From Bacteroidota bacterium (lineage in GTDB: Bacteria > Bacteroidota > Bacteroidia > Bacteroidales > Prolixibacteraceae): a stretch of DNA of 15,193 bases. Location: NCBI GenBank assembly GCA_030706665.1, contig JAUZOB010000045.1, forward strand, positions 1-15,193, written 5' to 3'. Below, in pieces: positions 8,419 to 15,032 of this stretch; positions within the stretch are counted from its first letter, which is position 1; every line of letters begins with the position of its first letter. The notes under the pieces are model-generated. The model had not been told where the DNA came from. It saw nothing but the letters and a program-made list of their open reading frames with translations, and did no database searches. The position numbers and the translations under genes are program-made.

Positions 8419-8445
8419 AACTTAATTTTTTAAACTTGAGGGACT

Positions 8446-8841
8446 CTATTCGTCAATTGTTTTGTAGGTGACGGGGATAATGCCGTCTACCAGCTCTTGT
8501 TTTTTTATATATTTTTCGATGATTTCAAGAGCTTTAGTTTTATCCACATAACCAAAGACCAGGGGATCTTTTCCGGGGAGGGTTACTTCGACGGTTGGTT
8601 CGGCATAACAATAACCCATGCAGCCGGTTTGAGTAATCACAGCATCGATTGCCTGAAGTTCCAGTTCTTCGACAAACGTATTTAAGGTTTCTTTGGCTCC
8701 CGAGGCAATGCCGCAGGTTGCCATCGCAACTTTTATCTGAACCAGCTTTTCGGGCCTGTCGCTATTCTCTCTCAGCCTGATCCTGGATTGTACTTCATCC
8801 CTGATTTTTTTTAGGTCAGCAAGTGATTTAACTTTTTCCAT
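8446..8841 (-). CDS. Thioredoxin-fold ferredoxin-like protein (NuoE-domain-like), three Cys
   Basis: This 131-residue protein has a helical N-terminus (about 1-34) followed by a domain resembling the [2Fe-2S] thioredoxin-like ferredoxins and the C-terminal half of NuoE. The first motif is MATCGIASGA (40-49, Cys at 43), and the second is TGCMGYCYAEP (72-82, Cys at 74 and 78). The usual C-x4-C pair is incomplete: position 48, where the second Cys belongs, is Gly. Only three Cys occur in the whole protein. I recall small proteins with the same TCGIA start from other hydrogenase clusters, so this may be a family trait rather than decay. It lies 27 bases before hydB1 and 30 after the GHKL ATPase gene. 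It may shuttle electrons, or bind a cluster with one non-Cys ligand, or have a regulatory role. Confidence 0.88.
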   Translation of the reverse strand: MEKVKSLADLKKIRDEVQSRIRLRENSDRPEKLVQIKVAMATCGIASGAKETLNTFVEELELQAIDAVITQTGCMGYCYAEPTVEVTLPGKDPLVFGYVDKTKALEIIEKYIKKQELVDGIIPVTYKTIDE

Positions 8842-8871
8842 TGTGATATGATTTAGAATTGGTTTTTGATT

Positions 8872-9420
8872 TTAGTTTGAATAATGAATGGATTTCAGAT
8901 TCTCAAGAATCATATCTTCAAGATAATGTTTGATTTCTGAATTAGAAAGAGGGATTTCACCCAAAGCCTCCTTTATTTCTTGAGTGTCAAAACAATAAGA
9001 TCCGGAGTCAGTTTGATGTCGATATCTAAATGAGATAGAAGGATTTGAAACTGCCAGAAGAATTATAGTTCCTGCAATATCTCCCATCATGGGACGGTCG
9101 AGGTGGGTATGACCGAATATTGCGCTTACACGGGTGCCTTTCCCGGGTTCTGATGAAATTGACATACTACCGCCTGTTAGTTCGGCATTCTGTTTAAATA
9201 ATGATAACCCCAAACCTACTTTTCGGGTTGTTCTGGATGTAAAATAGGGATCGATAGCTTTCTTTAGTGTCTCTTCGTCCATCCCGCATCCATTATCGAT
9301 GATTTCGATGCAATATTGATCGAGTTTTATATTCTCTGTAACCTGAATCTCAATTCGGTCTGCATTGGCTCTGATCGAATTTTGCACGAGATCTAATATG
9401 TGAAGCGACAATTCTTTCAT
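8872..9420 (-). CDS. Stand-alone GHKL ATP-binding protein (histidine-kinase-like ATPase)
   Basis: This 182-residue protein consists of a histidine-kinase-type ATP-binding domain (about 1-105) and a short unassigned C-terminal region. Visible motifs are the N box around N14 (LVQNS), the G1 box DNGCGM (42-47), PYFTSR (58-63), and the G2 box VGLGLS (68-73). There is no dimerisation/phosphoacceptor His domain, sensor or membrane segment, so it cannot be a complete sensor kinase. Its start overlaps the end of the PHP gene in an ATGA arrangement (9417-9420), implying translational coupling. It may phosphorylate a partner in trans or act as an ATP-dependent conformational switch. Within a hydrogenase operon that includes an RsbW-like ATPase, a signalling role is likely, but the substrate is unknown. 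Confidence 0.9.
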   Translation of the reverse strand: MKELSLHILDLVQNSIRANADRIEIQVTENIKLDQYCIEIIDNGCGMDEETLKKAIDPYFTSRTTRKVGLGLSLFKQNAELTGGSMSISSEPGKGTRVSAIFGHTHLDRPMMGDIAGTIILLAVSNPSISFRYRHQTDSGSYCFDTQEIKEALGEIPLSNSEIKHYLEDMILENLKSIHYSN

Positions 9421-10151
9421 ATGCAGATTCTCCTGTTGTTTTGATTCTTAAGAGCCAGAAGGATCTCCTGGAATGAAGGGGATTCAAGTTCAAATAAGGT
9501 AAAAGCTGAACCGATCTGCCCGGGGTAATGGGCATCTGAATTGCGAATGAATCCCTTATTCTGAAAATCCGGCCTCTTTTGTAGTTTCCCGATATCGGCG
9601 TGTGAAGTAACTTCAATTGCATCAACAATGAGATCAGAAGGAATAAATCCCAATTGGCTTAACAGACTGTTTGAAAGCTTATCAATATGAGCAGGAATAA
9701 AGAGCCCATTTAAAGAATGGACCATTTTCTCAATCTCATTAATGTTTTGATTGATGGCCGAAATCAACAATTTTTCTTCTTCGTAGATAATAAAGTCATT
9801 TTCATCGACCACTACCTGATATCCGAAAAGCTCAGTATTGTTAGGGAAATTGGGAAGATGCAGATCCAGATAATTTTGGAAAAGGAGCAATTCCTTGTCA
9901 TTTTCGAAAAGCGCCAGGCAATGAACTTCCTCGTGACTTGTTACTTCCGCTCCGCAAAGGACCAGAATTCCTGCTTTTTGTCCCAGAGATTTTATTAAAG
10001 GACACTGACGCGTTGAGTTGTGATCTGTGATTCCAATAATGTCAAGATGTGCTTCTTGTGCTTTTTCAATAATCGTCACAGGGCTCATATCCAAATCTCC
10101 GCAAGGAGAAAGGACGCTATGGATATGTAAATCGGCCCTGTATGTTTTCAT
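9417..10151 (-). CDS. PHP-domain metal-dependent phosphoesterase
   Basis: This 244-residue protein of the PHP family contains the expected metal-ligand motifs: DLHIHS (7-12, H9 and H11), ITDHN (41-45, D43 and H44), GAEVTSHEEVH (67-77, E69 and H77), PAHID (153-157, H155) and RNSDAHY (203-209, D206 and H208). Relatives hydrolyse phosphate monoesters or nucleotide-type substrates using a di- or trinuclear metal centre; the substrate here cannot be told from sequence. It begins 3 bases after the preceding DRTGG gene stops, and it overlaps the GHKL ATPase gene by 4 bases. Its position within a signalling block suggests removal of a phosphate from a protein or small-molecule signal, rather than the polymerase- or histidine-biosynthesis-linked roles of other PHP proteins. 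Confidence 0.93.
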   Translation of the reverse strand: MKTYRADLHIHSVLSPCGDLDMSPVTIIEKAQEAHLDIIGITDHNSTRQCPLIKSLGQKAGILVLCGAEVTSHEEVHCLALFENDKELLLFQNYLDLHLPNFPNNTELFGYQVVVDENDFIIYEEEKLLISAINQNINEIEKMVHSLNGLFIPAHIDKLSNSLLSQLGFIPSDLIVDAIEVTSHADIGKLQKRPDFQNKGFIRNSDAHYPGQIGSAFTLFELESPSFQEILLALKNQNNRRICI

Positions 10152-10154
10152 AAC

Positions 10155-10490
10155 TTAAAGTTTCAATGCCTCAAATATTCTGCCTGTAATTTCAAAAGAA
10201 GATAGTGTCGTTCCCAAAATGGGGATTTCCTCCTCGTTACTCATTTTAGCGGTATCCGCTTCAGGCTGATTCCCTTTTACCAGAACGATTGCTGCAAGAT
10301 CTTTCAATGAAGCAATGGCCATTGTATTTTTATGGGTCTGCAATGTGACCCAAATTTCGCCTTGTTCGGCATTGCCCATAACATCACTAAGCAGATCGGA
10401 AGTGTATCCTCCGGTAATCTCACGAGAGAGGCCTTTCTCTCCGGCATAAACCTGTAGGTTTAATTTGTTTACAAGATCACAAACCTTCAT
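10155..10490 (-). CDS. DRTGG-domain protein (copy 2)
   Basis: This 111-residue single-domain protein resembles DRTGG domains. The characteristic segment is GGYTSDLLSDVM (27-38), followed by the GEIWVTLQTHKN stretch (44-55) and a C-terminal part ending in SSFEITGRIFEAL. No catalytic residues are evident. DRTGG domains elsewhere are thought to bind ligands or mediate interactions, often with CBS domains. The gene overlaps the 3' end of the degenerate hydrogenase gene by 14 bases (10477-10490), and GGAG lies just before its ATG, so the two products are probably made together and may interact. It is a paralogue of the 12287-12631 gene, sharing the SDLxSDV motif. A switch or adaptor role is inferred. 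Confidence 0.87.
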   Translation of the reverse strand: MKVCDLVNKLNLQVYAGEKGLSREITGGYTSDLLSDVMGNAEQGEIWVTLQTHKNTMAIASLKDLAAIVLVKGNQPEADTAKMSNEEEIPILGTTLSSFEITGRIFEALKL

Positions 10491-11856
10491 TTTTTGCTCC
10501 TTTTTTATTACAGTTTGGTTTAAATCTGTTTTGACCCCATTTCTTCTCTACATTGTGAAAAGCCTTTTCCGGATGAATTTTCCCTTCATGTTGCCATAGT
10601 TGTTGCATGAAAATACAATCAGACATTTTCGCTTTATGCTGTACCATGTCTTCTGCCAATGCCATACATGAAGGAGCTCCGCATGAGCCGCAGTCAATTG
10701 CAGGGAGATGGCACATGATGGTTCTTGCTTTTTGCATTTTCTCGTATGCACGGGCTCTGTCGGTATCAAGTATGAGCATTGATCTGGGTTTGATCTTATC
10801 CGTTTGTAATAGTTGTTTGATCTTTTCAATATCGACAATGAGATTGAGTTCTTTTGTTGTTCGTGCTGAGGGAAATTTTGTTGCCCGTTTTATCAGGTTT
10901 TGAACCGTTAAAAAACGATTACCTGAAAGAAGTATTCCTCCTGCGCAGCTTTCGTCACATGACCGCATTTCCAGAAAGTCAATGTCAGGGGCTTCTTCGT
11001 TTTCAATTAATTCCAGAAATTGAATCACATTCTGAATTCCGTCAATTGCAAAGGCTCGTCCTTTAAAAAGGGAGGCTTCTCCATTGGTTAAAGGCCAAAG
11101 CATTCCTTCGCGTGTGATCCGCCCAAAGAAGCCTGGTAATTCTTCTTTGCATCCTTCTTGTTTGATGAGGGTCATGATTCGGTTGTATGCCTCTTTCATG
11201 TTGATCACTCCATTGACAATAGATTGTTTTTCTCCGACGGGACTTTTTACTGCGGCAATTTTAGCAGCGCATGGAGTTATGTAGAAAATGCCAATTTCCT
11301 CTTCTTTGGCACCCTGTAATAATAATTTCTCTTTGATATAGATTGCAGACAGGTCTTGTGGAACTTTTATGTGGACCAAGTGATCGACCAGTGACGGATA
11401 TCTTACCTGAATTAATCTTACGACGGCAGGACAGTAGGTTGAGATGAATGGTCGTGAATGACTGGGGTCGGCAAAATACTCTTCTCTTGCTTCCATCAGG
11501 ATCTCAATGGGCTGTTCTACCTCATATACATGCGTAAATCCGATTTTAAGCAAGGCATTATAGATTTGCTCTTGGGTGATTTTGATCGGGAACTGGCCGA
11601 TCATGACAGAAGGGAAAAGAACAACCCTGTGTCGATAGTTATGGATCAGGTTCAGATCGTCCTGTTCGATATAGAATGCATTAACCGGACATGACCGCAT
11701 GCATTCTCCGCAGTCAACGCATCGACCTTCCCGGATATTTGCTTTCCCTTTGTAAATTCGGATGGCTTCTGTCGGACAAACCTGAAGACAATGTGTACAA
11801 CCAAAACATTTCTGCAGATCAACTTTTAACGCATGATGAAAATGTATCTGATCCAT
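10477..11856 (-). CDS. Degenerate, sensory-type [FeFe]-hydrogenase (group C/D-like)
   Basis: This 459-residue protein has an N-terminal two-[4Fe-4S] ferredoxin domain (C17/20/23/27 and C46/49/52/56), an H-cluster domain (about 75-320), and a C-terminal Fe-S domain with C389/C392/C397/C414. All four H-cluster Cys ligands are present (C142, C196, C300, C304), but the surrounding catalytic residues are replaced. L1 reads STYCPAV, with Tyr141 for the proton-relay Cys and Val145 for Trp. L2 reads TPCAAKIAA, with Thr194 for Met and Ala202 for the proton-path Glu. L3 reads EMRSCDESC. These changes are typical of putative sensory hydrogenases, which turn over slowly. No PAS domain is fused to it, unlike group C relatives. 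It starts 2 bases after the RsbW-like gene. An H2- or redox-sensing role is likely but inferred. Confidence 0.9.
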   Translation of the reverse strand: MDQIHFHHALKVDLQKCFGCTHCLQVCPTEAIRIYKGKANIREGRCVDCGECMRSCPVNAFYIEQDDLNLIHNYRHRVVLFPSVMIGQFPIKITQEQIYNALLKIGFTHVYEVEQPIEILMEAREEYFADPSHSRPFISTYCPAVVRLIQVRYPSLVDHLVHIKVPQDLSAIYIKEKLLLQGAKEEEIGIFYITPCAAKIAAVKSPVGEKQSIVNGVINMKEAYNRIMTLIKQEGCKEELPGFFGRITREGMLWPLTNGEASLFKGRAFAIDGIQNVIQFLELIENEEAPDIDFLEMRSCDESCAGGILLSGNRFLTVQNLIKRATKFPSARTTKELNLIVDIEKIKQLLQTDKIKPRSMLILDTDRARAYEKMQKARTIMCHLPAIDCGSCGAPSCMALAEDMVQHKAKMSDCIFMQQLWQHEGKIHPEKAFHNVEKKWGQNRFKPNCNKKGAKNEGL

Positions 11857-11858
11857 AT

Positions 11859-12278
11859 TTAGCTTGTTGCAAAAAATTTAGTAATGGTCAATTTTGTTCC
11901 TTTTCCTACGATACTTTCGATGTTTAACTCGTCCGAGTTCTTTTTTATATTCGATAGACCCATTCCTGCACCGAATCCCATTTCGCGTACTTTGCTGGTC
12001 GCCGTAGAATAACCTTCCTGCATGGCCAGGTTAATGTCAGCAATGCCAGGTCCCTCGTCGTCAAGCACAATAATGATCTTTTGCGGATCAATCTGTACTG
12101 TTATGGTGCCTCTGTAAGCATGAGCTACAATATTTACTTCAGCTTCATAAAGAGCGACAACTATCTTTTTGATGTCAGACGGATCTATATTGAGTTGCTT
12201 CAATAATTTCTTAACCTGACTGGATGCACACCCTGCTGTGGCAAAATCTCCTCCTTCAATTGCAAATTTTATCTGCAT
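11859..12278 (-). CDS. RsbW/SpoIIAB-like ATP-binding protein (anti-sigma-factor-type kinase)
   Basis: This 139-residue single-domain GHKL ATPase is of the serine-kinase anti-sigma type. Motifs are the N box ALYEAEVNIVAHAY (42-55, with E45 and N49), the G1 box DDEGPGI (73-79), and the G2 box GFGAGMGLSNI (101-111). Relatives such as RsbW and SpoIIAB bind ATP, phosphorylate a small STAS-domain antagonist, and sequester a sigma factor. No STAS or sigma gene occurs in this window, so its partner is unknown; candidates include the adjacent DRTGG proteins. It lies 8 bases after the first DRTGG gene and 2 before the sensory-type hydrogenase, consistent with a co-translated signalling set. The SpoIIE-like phosphatase encoded divergently is the matching reverse activity. 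Confidence 0.9.
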   Translation of the reverse strand: MQIKFAIEGGDFATAGCASSQVKKLLKQLNIDPSDIKKIVVALYEAEVNIVAHAYRGTITVQIDPQKIIIVLDDEGPGIADINLAMQEGYSTATSKVREMGFGAGMGLSNIKKNSDELNIESIVGKGTKLTITKFFATS

Positions 12279-12286
12279 ATCGAATT

Positions 12287-12631
12287 TTAATAAAGCGCAT
12301 TTATCCCTGCATTGTACAAAACTCCGCTTGCTTTGAACAACGAATAGGGAGATTCCATGATTACAATCTCATTTTCACAAGCCAGTTTAATCATCTCGGG
12401 AGTGACTTTTTTACTTCTGACAAAAAGAATATAACCAATGTCAGCCATTTCTGCTGTTCTTATAGTTTGAAGGTTTGAAAGACCAGTCATCAGAAGCAAA
12501 TTTGTTGCGTCAATTCTTAGTACATCGCTCATTAGATCTGAACTAAACGCCTTTTCGATATTCTCGTCTTTGTGTTTTTCTCCACAGATGATTTTAGCAT
12601 CAAGTAAGGTGGCAATTTCTGAAACTTTCAT
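12287..12631 (-). CDS. DRTGG-domain protein (copy 1), first gene of the long operon
   Basis: This 114-residue DRTGG-type protein is paralogous to the 10155-10490 product. The diagnostic stretch is SSDLMSDVL (30-38), followed by the hydrophobic LLLMTGLSN segment and a C-terminal ESPYSLFKASGVLYNAGI (about 93-110). It lacks the GEIWVTLQTH segment of the other copy, so the two have diverged and may bind different ligands or partners. No membrane segment or Cys cluster is present. It is the first gene of the ten-gene minus-strand operon, about 290 bases from the divergent PAS gene. The biochemical function is not known; a regulatory adaptor role is inferred from context. Confidence 0.83.
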   Translation of the reverse strand: MKVSEIATLLDAKIICGEKHKDENIEKAFSSDLMSDVLRIDATNLLLMTGLSNLQTIRTAEMADIGYILFVRSKKVTPEMIKLACENEIVIMESPYSLFKASGVLYNAGINALY

Positions 12632-12919
12632 ATCGGATAGGATCTTTGTTTTGTTTTCATTTTACTTGTCTCTAAGTTAAGCATAATTAACCTGTTAATA
12701 GCTAAAAACTATAATGCTTTTTAACAGTTCTAAGAATTAAATTCAAATGAAAGATGAGATTGAGAGGCTATTTCAATACAATATGCTTCGCTAAAATCGT
12801 GTTGCATCTTTTAATGTTTTACCGGAATACGGAACCTGTAGAATTTTAAAGTAGAAACAGGTTAAAATCATCGGTATATGCGGTTGTTTTTGTAACTTGT
12901 AAATAAAAATAATCCGAGT
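12632..12919. promoter_or_regulatory. Divergent promoter region
   Basis: This 288-base AT-rich spacer must carry the promoters of both the long minus-strand operon and the PAS-phosphatase operon. TTAACCTGTT occurs at 12687-12696 and again in inverted form (AACAGGTTAA) at 12856-12865. A partial copy, AACCTGT, lies at 12833-12839, where it forms a small hairpin with the inverted copy. Within the first site, TTAA-CCTG-TTAA (12687-12698) is centred on a short palindrome that loosely resembles the core of Rex operators (TTGTTAA-N4-TTAACAA), though the outer bases do not match. No clear Bacteroidota -33/-7 promoter pair was found in either direction. The operator interpretation is speculative. Confidence 0.4.
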
Positions 12920-13858
12920 ATGTCTGATTCGAATAGCTCTTCCGATAATCTTTTGCCATCATCTTTTGATGTGTATCAGAAAATTATGGATGCCCTCCCG
13001 ATGCCAATATTTTACAGAGATAAGGATGGCATTTATCGTAATTGCAATAAAGCACATGAACAGTTTATCGGTTTAACCCGGGATGAATTATATGGGAAAA
13101 CCGTCTATGATGTACAGCCTCTTGAAATTGCAGATATCTATGCCCGTCGCGATCGGGAGCTTTTCGAGACCAAAGGTGTTCAGATTTATGAAACGAAATT
13201 TCGTTATGCCGACGGATCAATTCATGATGTGGTTTTTAATAAAGCGGTGATCTTTGATGATGAAGGAGAAATAATCGGGATTGTAGGTTCTATTTTTGAT
13301 ATTACCGAACGGAAAAGAGCAGAACAGCGAATGGAAGATGCGTTGGCTGCGAATGAAATCTCATCCGCTATGCTTCAGAAGATGAGAGCGGGAATTATAA
13401 TAGTTGATAAGGATTTAAAAGTTGTCGATTCTAATCCGGGGTTTGTTCAACTTATTGGGAATGATCTTGAAGAACTCTTTGAGTCTGTTCCCGGATTGCG
13501 GGGGGCTGATGCCAAAAAGATCCTTCCGGATTTTATCCTGAAAATGGTTTCTTCCATTCTCATTACCGGAGATAATATGATGGAACGTGATATCCGTTTT
13601 CAGGGTAAGCTCTTGCATCTTACAGTAGCAACAATAATAAAGAACAATATTGTCGGTACAATTATTCGGGACATTTCCGAACCGGTTCTGAACCGGACTG
13701 AAATCATTAATCGTGCAGAACGTGTGAATCGTCAAAATCTGGAGACCGTTCAGAAGATTGCCTTCTTGTTGGGAGAAAATGCTGCACAAACAGAAGAGCT
13801 GTTGAATTCAATAATTGCATCCTACCAATATGGCGAGGAGGATAGTAAAAATGGCTGA
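12920..13858 (+). CDS. Double-PAS sensor/adaptor protein
   Basis: This 312-residue soluble protein has two PAS domains and no catalytic output domain. The first PAS (about 16-131) is clear: it contains MDALPMPIFYRDKDG and ends in the PAC-type motif IVGSIFDITERKRAE. A helical linker (about 130-150) leads to a second PAS (about 150-262, starting near AGIIIVDKDLKVVDSN and ending GTIIRDIS). A C-terminal helix follows (about 263-300). No ligand such as heme or flavin can be assigned. The gene overlaps the following phosphatase gene by 8 bases (13851-13858), so its C-terminal helix may pass a signal directly to that enzyme. Because the sensory-type hydrogenase lacks the PAS domain fused in group C relatives, this protein may supply it separately (inference). 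Confidence 0.9.
   Translation: MSDSNSSSDNLLPSSFDVYQKIMDALPMPIFYRDKDGIYRNCNKAHEQFIGLTRDELYGKTVYDVQPLEIADIYARRDRELFETKGVQIYETKFRYADGSIHDVVFNKAVIFDDEGEIIGIVGSIFDITERKRAEQRMEDALAANEISSAMLQKMRAGIIIVDKDLKVVDSNPGFVQLIGNDLEELFESVPGLRGADAKKILPDFILKMVSSILITGDNMMERDIRFQGKLLHLTVATIIKNNIVGTIIRDISEPVLNRTEIINRAERVNRQNLETVQKIAFLLGENAAQTEELLNSIIASYQYGEEDSKNG
13836..13841 (+). promoter_or_regulatory. Ribosome binding site of the SpoIIE-like phosphatase gene
   Basis: AGGAGG lies 9 bases before ATG at 13851, inside the 3' end of the PAS gene. It fixes the phosphatase start at 13851 rather than at the in-frame TTG at 13815. It stands out because most other genes in the window lack a Shine-Dalgarno sequence, and it supports coupled translation with the overlapping PAS gene. 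Confidence 0.75.
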
Positions 13859-15032
13859 CTTCCATCTTGAAATAGAGTTTCTGCAACGTGCATTTCATAA
13901 TGAGAATGTTTGTGGCGATGTATTCCAATCGAAATACCTCAAGGAAGAAGGAAGAAGGATTCTTGTTCTTTCGGATGGAATGGGGCATGGCGTAAAAGCA
14001 AATGTACTGGCAATTCTTACTGCTACTATGACAATGCGTTATTCACGTTTAAATACGCAGCCTAAAGATGCTCTTAAAAATATAATGCGTGTACTGCCCC
14101 GTATCAGTGATGAAAATGCAGGATTCTCAACGTTTACGATTATTGAGATCCAGGCAGACGGAATAATAACGATTGTGAATTATGAAAATCCTCCGATATT
14201 GGCATTCAGGGGGAATGAATTGTTGGAAACAAAAAGCTGGTATGTCGAATTTACAGATGATGACGGAAAGTTGTTAAGGATTAATTATAATCAGTTTAAG
14301 GCAAGAAAAGAAGATCGGGTCGTATTTGTAACTGATGGAATCACACAATCAGGAATGGGGCGGGCAAAATTTCTTAGTGGTTGGGGAATCGATCATCTTC
14401 GTGATTTTGTTCTTTCTCAATTGGAACGCTTCCCTGATATTTCAGCTCTTCGCTTGTGTCGTAAAATTGTAAACCAGGCAACTCTCAATGATGAATATAT
14501 TTTGAAAGATGATATCAGTTGTGGTGTAATTTATATACGACAACCAAGAGATATCATGATTGTCACCGGCCCTCCGTTCTATAAATCGAGGGATCGGGAT
14601 TTTGCGCTGAAAGTAAAATCATTTCGGGGAGCAAGGATTGTTTGTGGAGGAACTACTTCTGAAATCATTGCCCGGGAATTAGACCTGACATTGCAAACCG
14701 AGTCTTCGCTTGCAGATCCAGCCCTTCCGCCAAAGTCAAGTATGGAGGGATTTGAATTGGTGACCGAAGGAATTCTCACTATCGGAAAGGTAGAAGAGAT
14801 TCTGGAGAACTATTCCGGTGATACCCGGTTGGGCGATTCTCCTTCGGATGAGATTGTTAAGTTGCTCTTGCAGCACGATAAAATTTATTTACTGGTAGGA
14901 ACCAGAATCAATTGGGCTCATCAGGATCCTGATCAGCCTTTTGAGCTTGAGATCCGTAAATTTGTTGTAAAACGTATTGTGAGACTGTTAGAAGAAAAAT
15001 TTTTTAAAGTAGTACAGGTTGATTTTGTATAA
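13851..15032 (+). CDS. SpoIIE-family PP2C-type phosphatase with an unassigned C-terminal domain
   Basis: This 393-residue soluble protein begins with a SpoIIE/PP2C phosphatase domain (about 1-230). Metal-binding signatures are CGD (21-23, D23), LSDGMGHG (40-47, D42), VTDG (160-163, D162) and KDDISCG (219-225, D221), the expected order for a Mn/Mg-dependent Ser/Thr phosphatase. A second domain (about 231-393) starts at MIVTGPP and includes VCGGTTSEIIAREL and FELVTEGILTI; I do not recognise its family. The start is set by AGGAGG and the 8-base overlap with the PAS gene; the longer TTG-started frame is less likely. Relatives dephosphorylate the STAS partner of RsbW-type kinases, so it is probably the counterpart of the RsbW-like protein at 11859-12278. 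The target is not identified. Confidence 0.92.
   Translation: MADFHLEIEFLQRAFHNENVCGDVFQSKYLKEEGRRILVLSDGMGHGVKANVLAILTATMTMRYSRLNTQPKDALKNIMRVLPRISDENAGFSTFTIIEIQADGIITIVNYENPPILAFRGNELLETKSWYVEFTDDDGKLLRINYNQFKARKEDRVVFVTDGITQSGMGRAKFLSGWGIDHLRDFVLSQLERFPDISALRLCRKIVNQATLNDEYILKDDISCGVIYIRQPRDIMIVTGPPFYKSRDRDFALKVKSFRGARIVCGGTTSEIIARELDLTLQTESSLADPALPPKSSMEGFELVTEGILTIGKVEEILENYSGDTRLGDSPSDEIVKLLLQHDKIYLLVGTRINWAHQDPDQPFELEIRKFVVKRIVRLLEEKFFKVVQVDFV

Noticed and set aside
10477..11856. Catalytic third hydrogenase
   Set aside because: Loss of the proton-relay Cys and the proton-path Glu makes efficient catalysis unlikely; a sensory role fits better.
11859..12278. Evidence for a local sigma factor partner of the RsbW-like protein
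   Set aside because: I looked for sigma-factor and STAS-type proteins in all the called genes and found none in the window.
12632..12919. Bacteroidota TTG/TAnnTTTG promoters in the divergent region
   Set aside because: Several partial boxes occur, but none has both elements at suitable spacing, so no promoter coordinates are given.
13815..13850. Longer phosphatase starting at TTG 13815
   Set aside because: ATG at 13851 has AGGAGG at the right distance, and the extra 12 residues are not part of the phosphatase fold.
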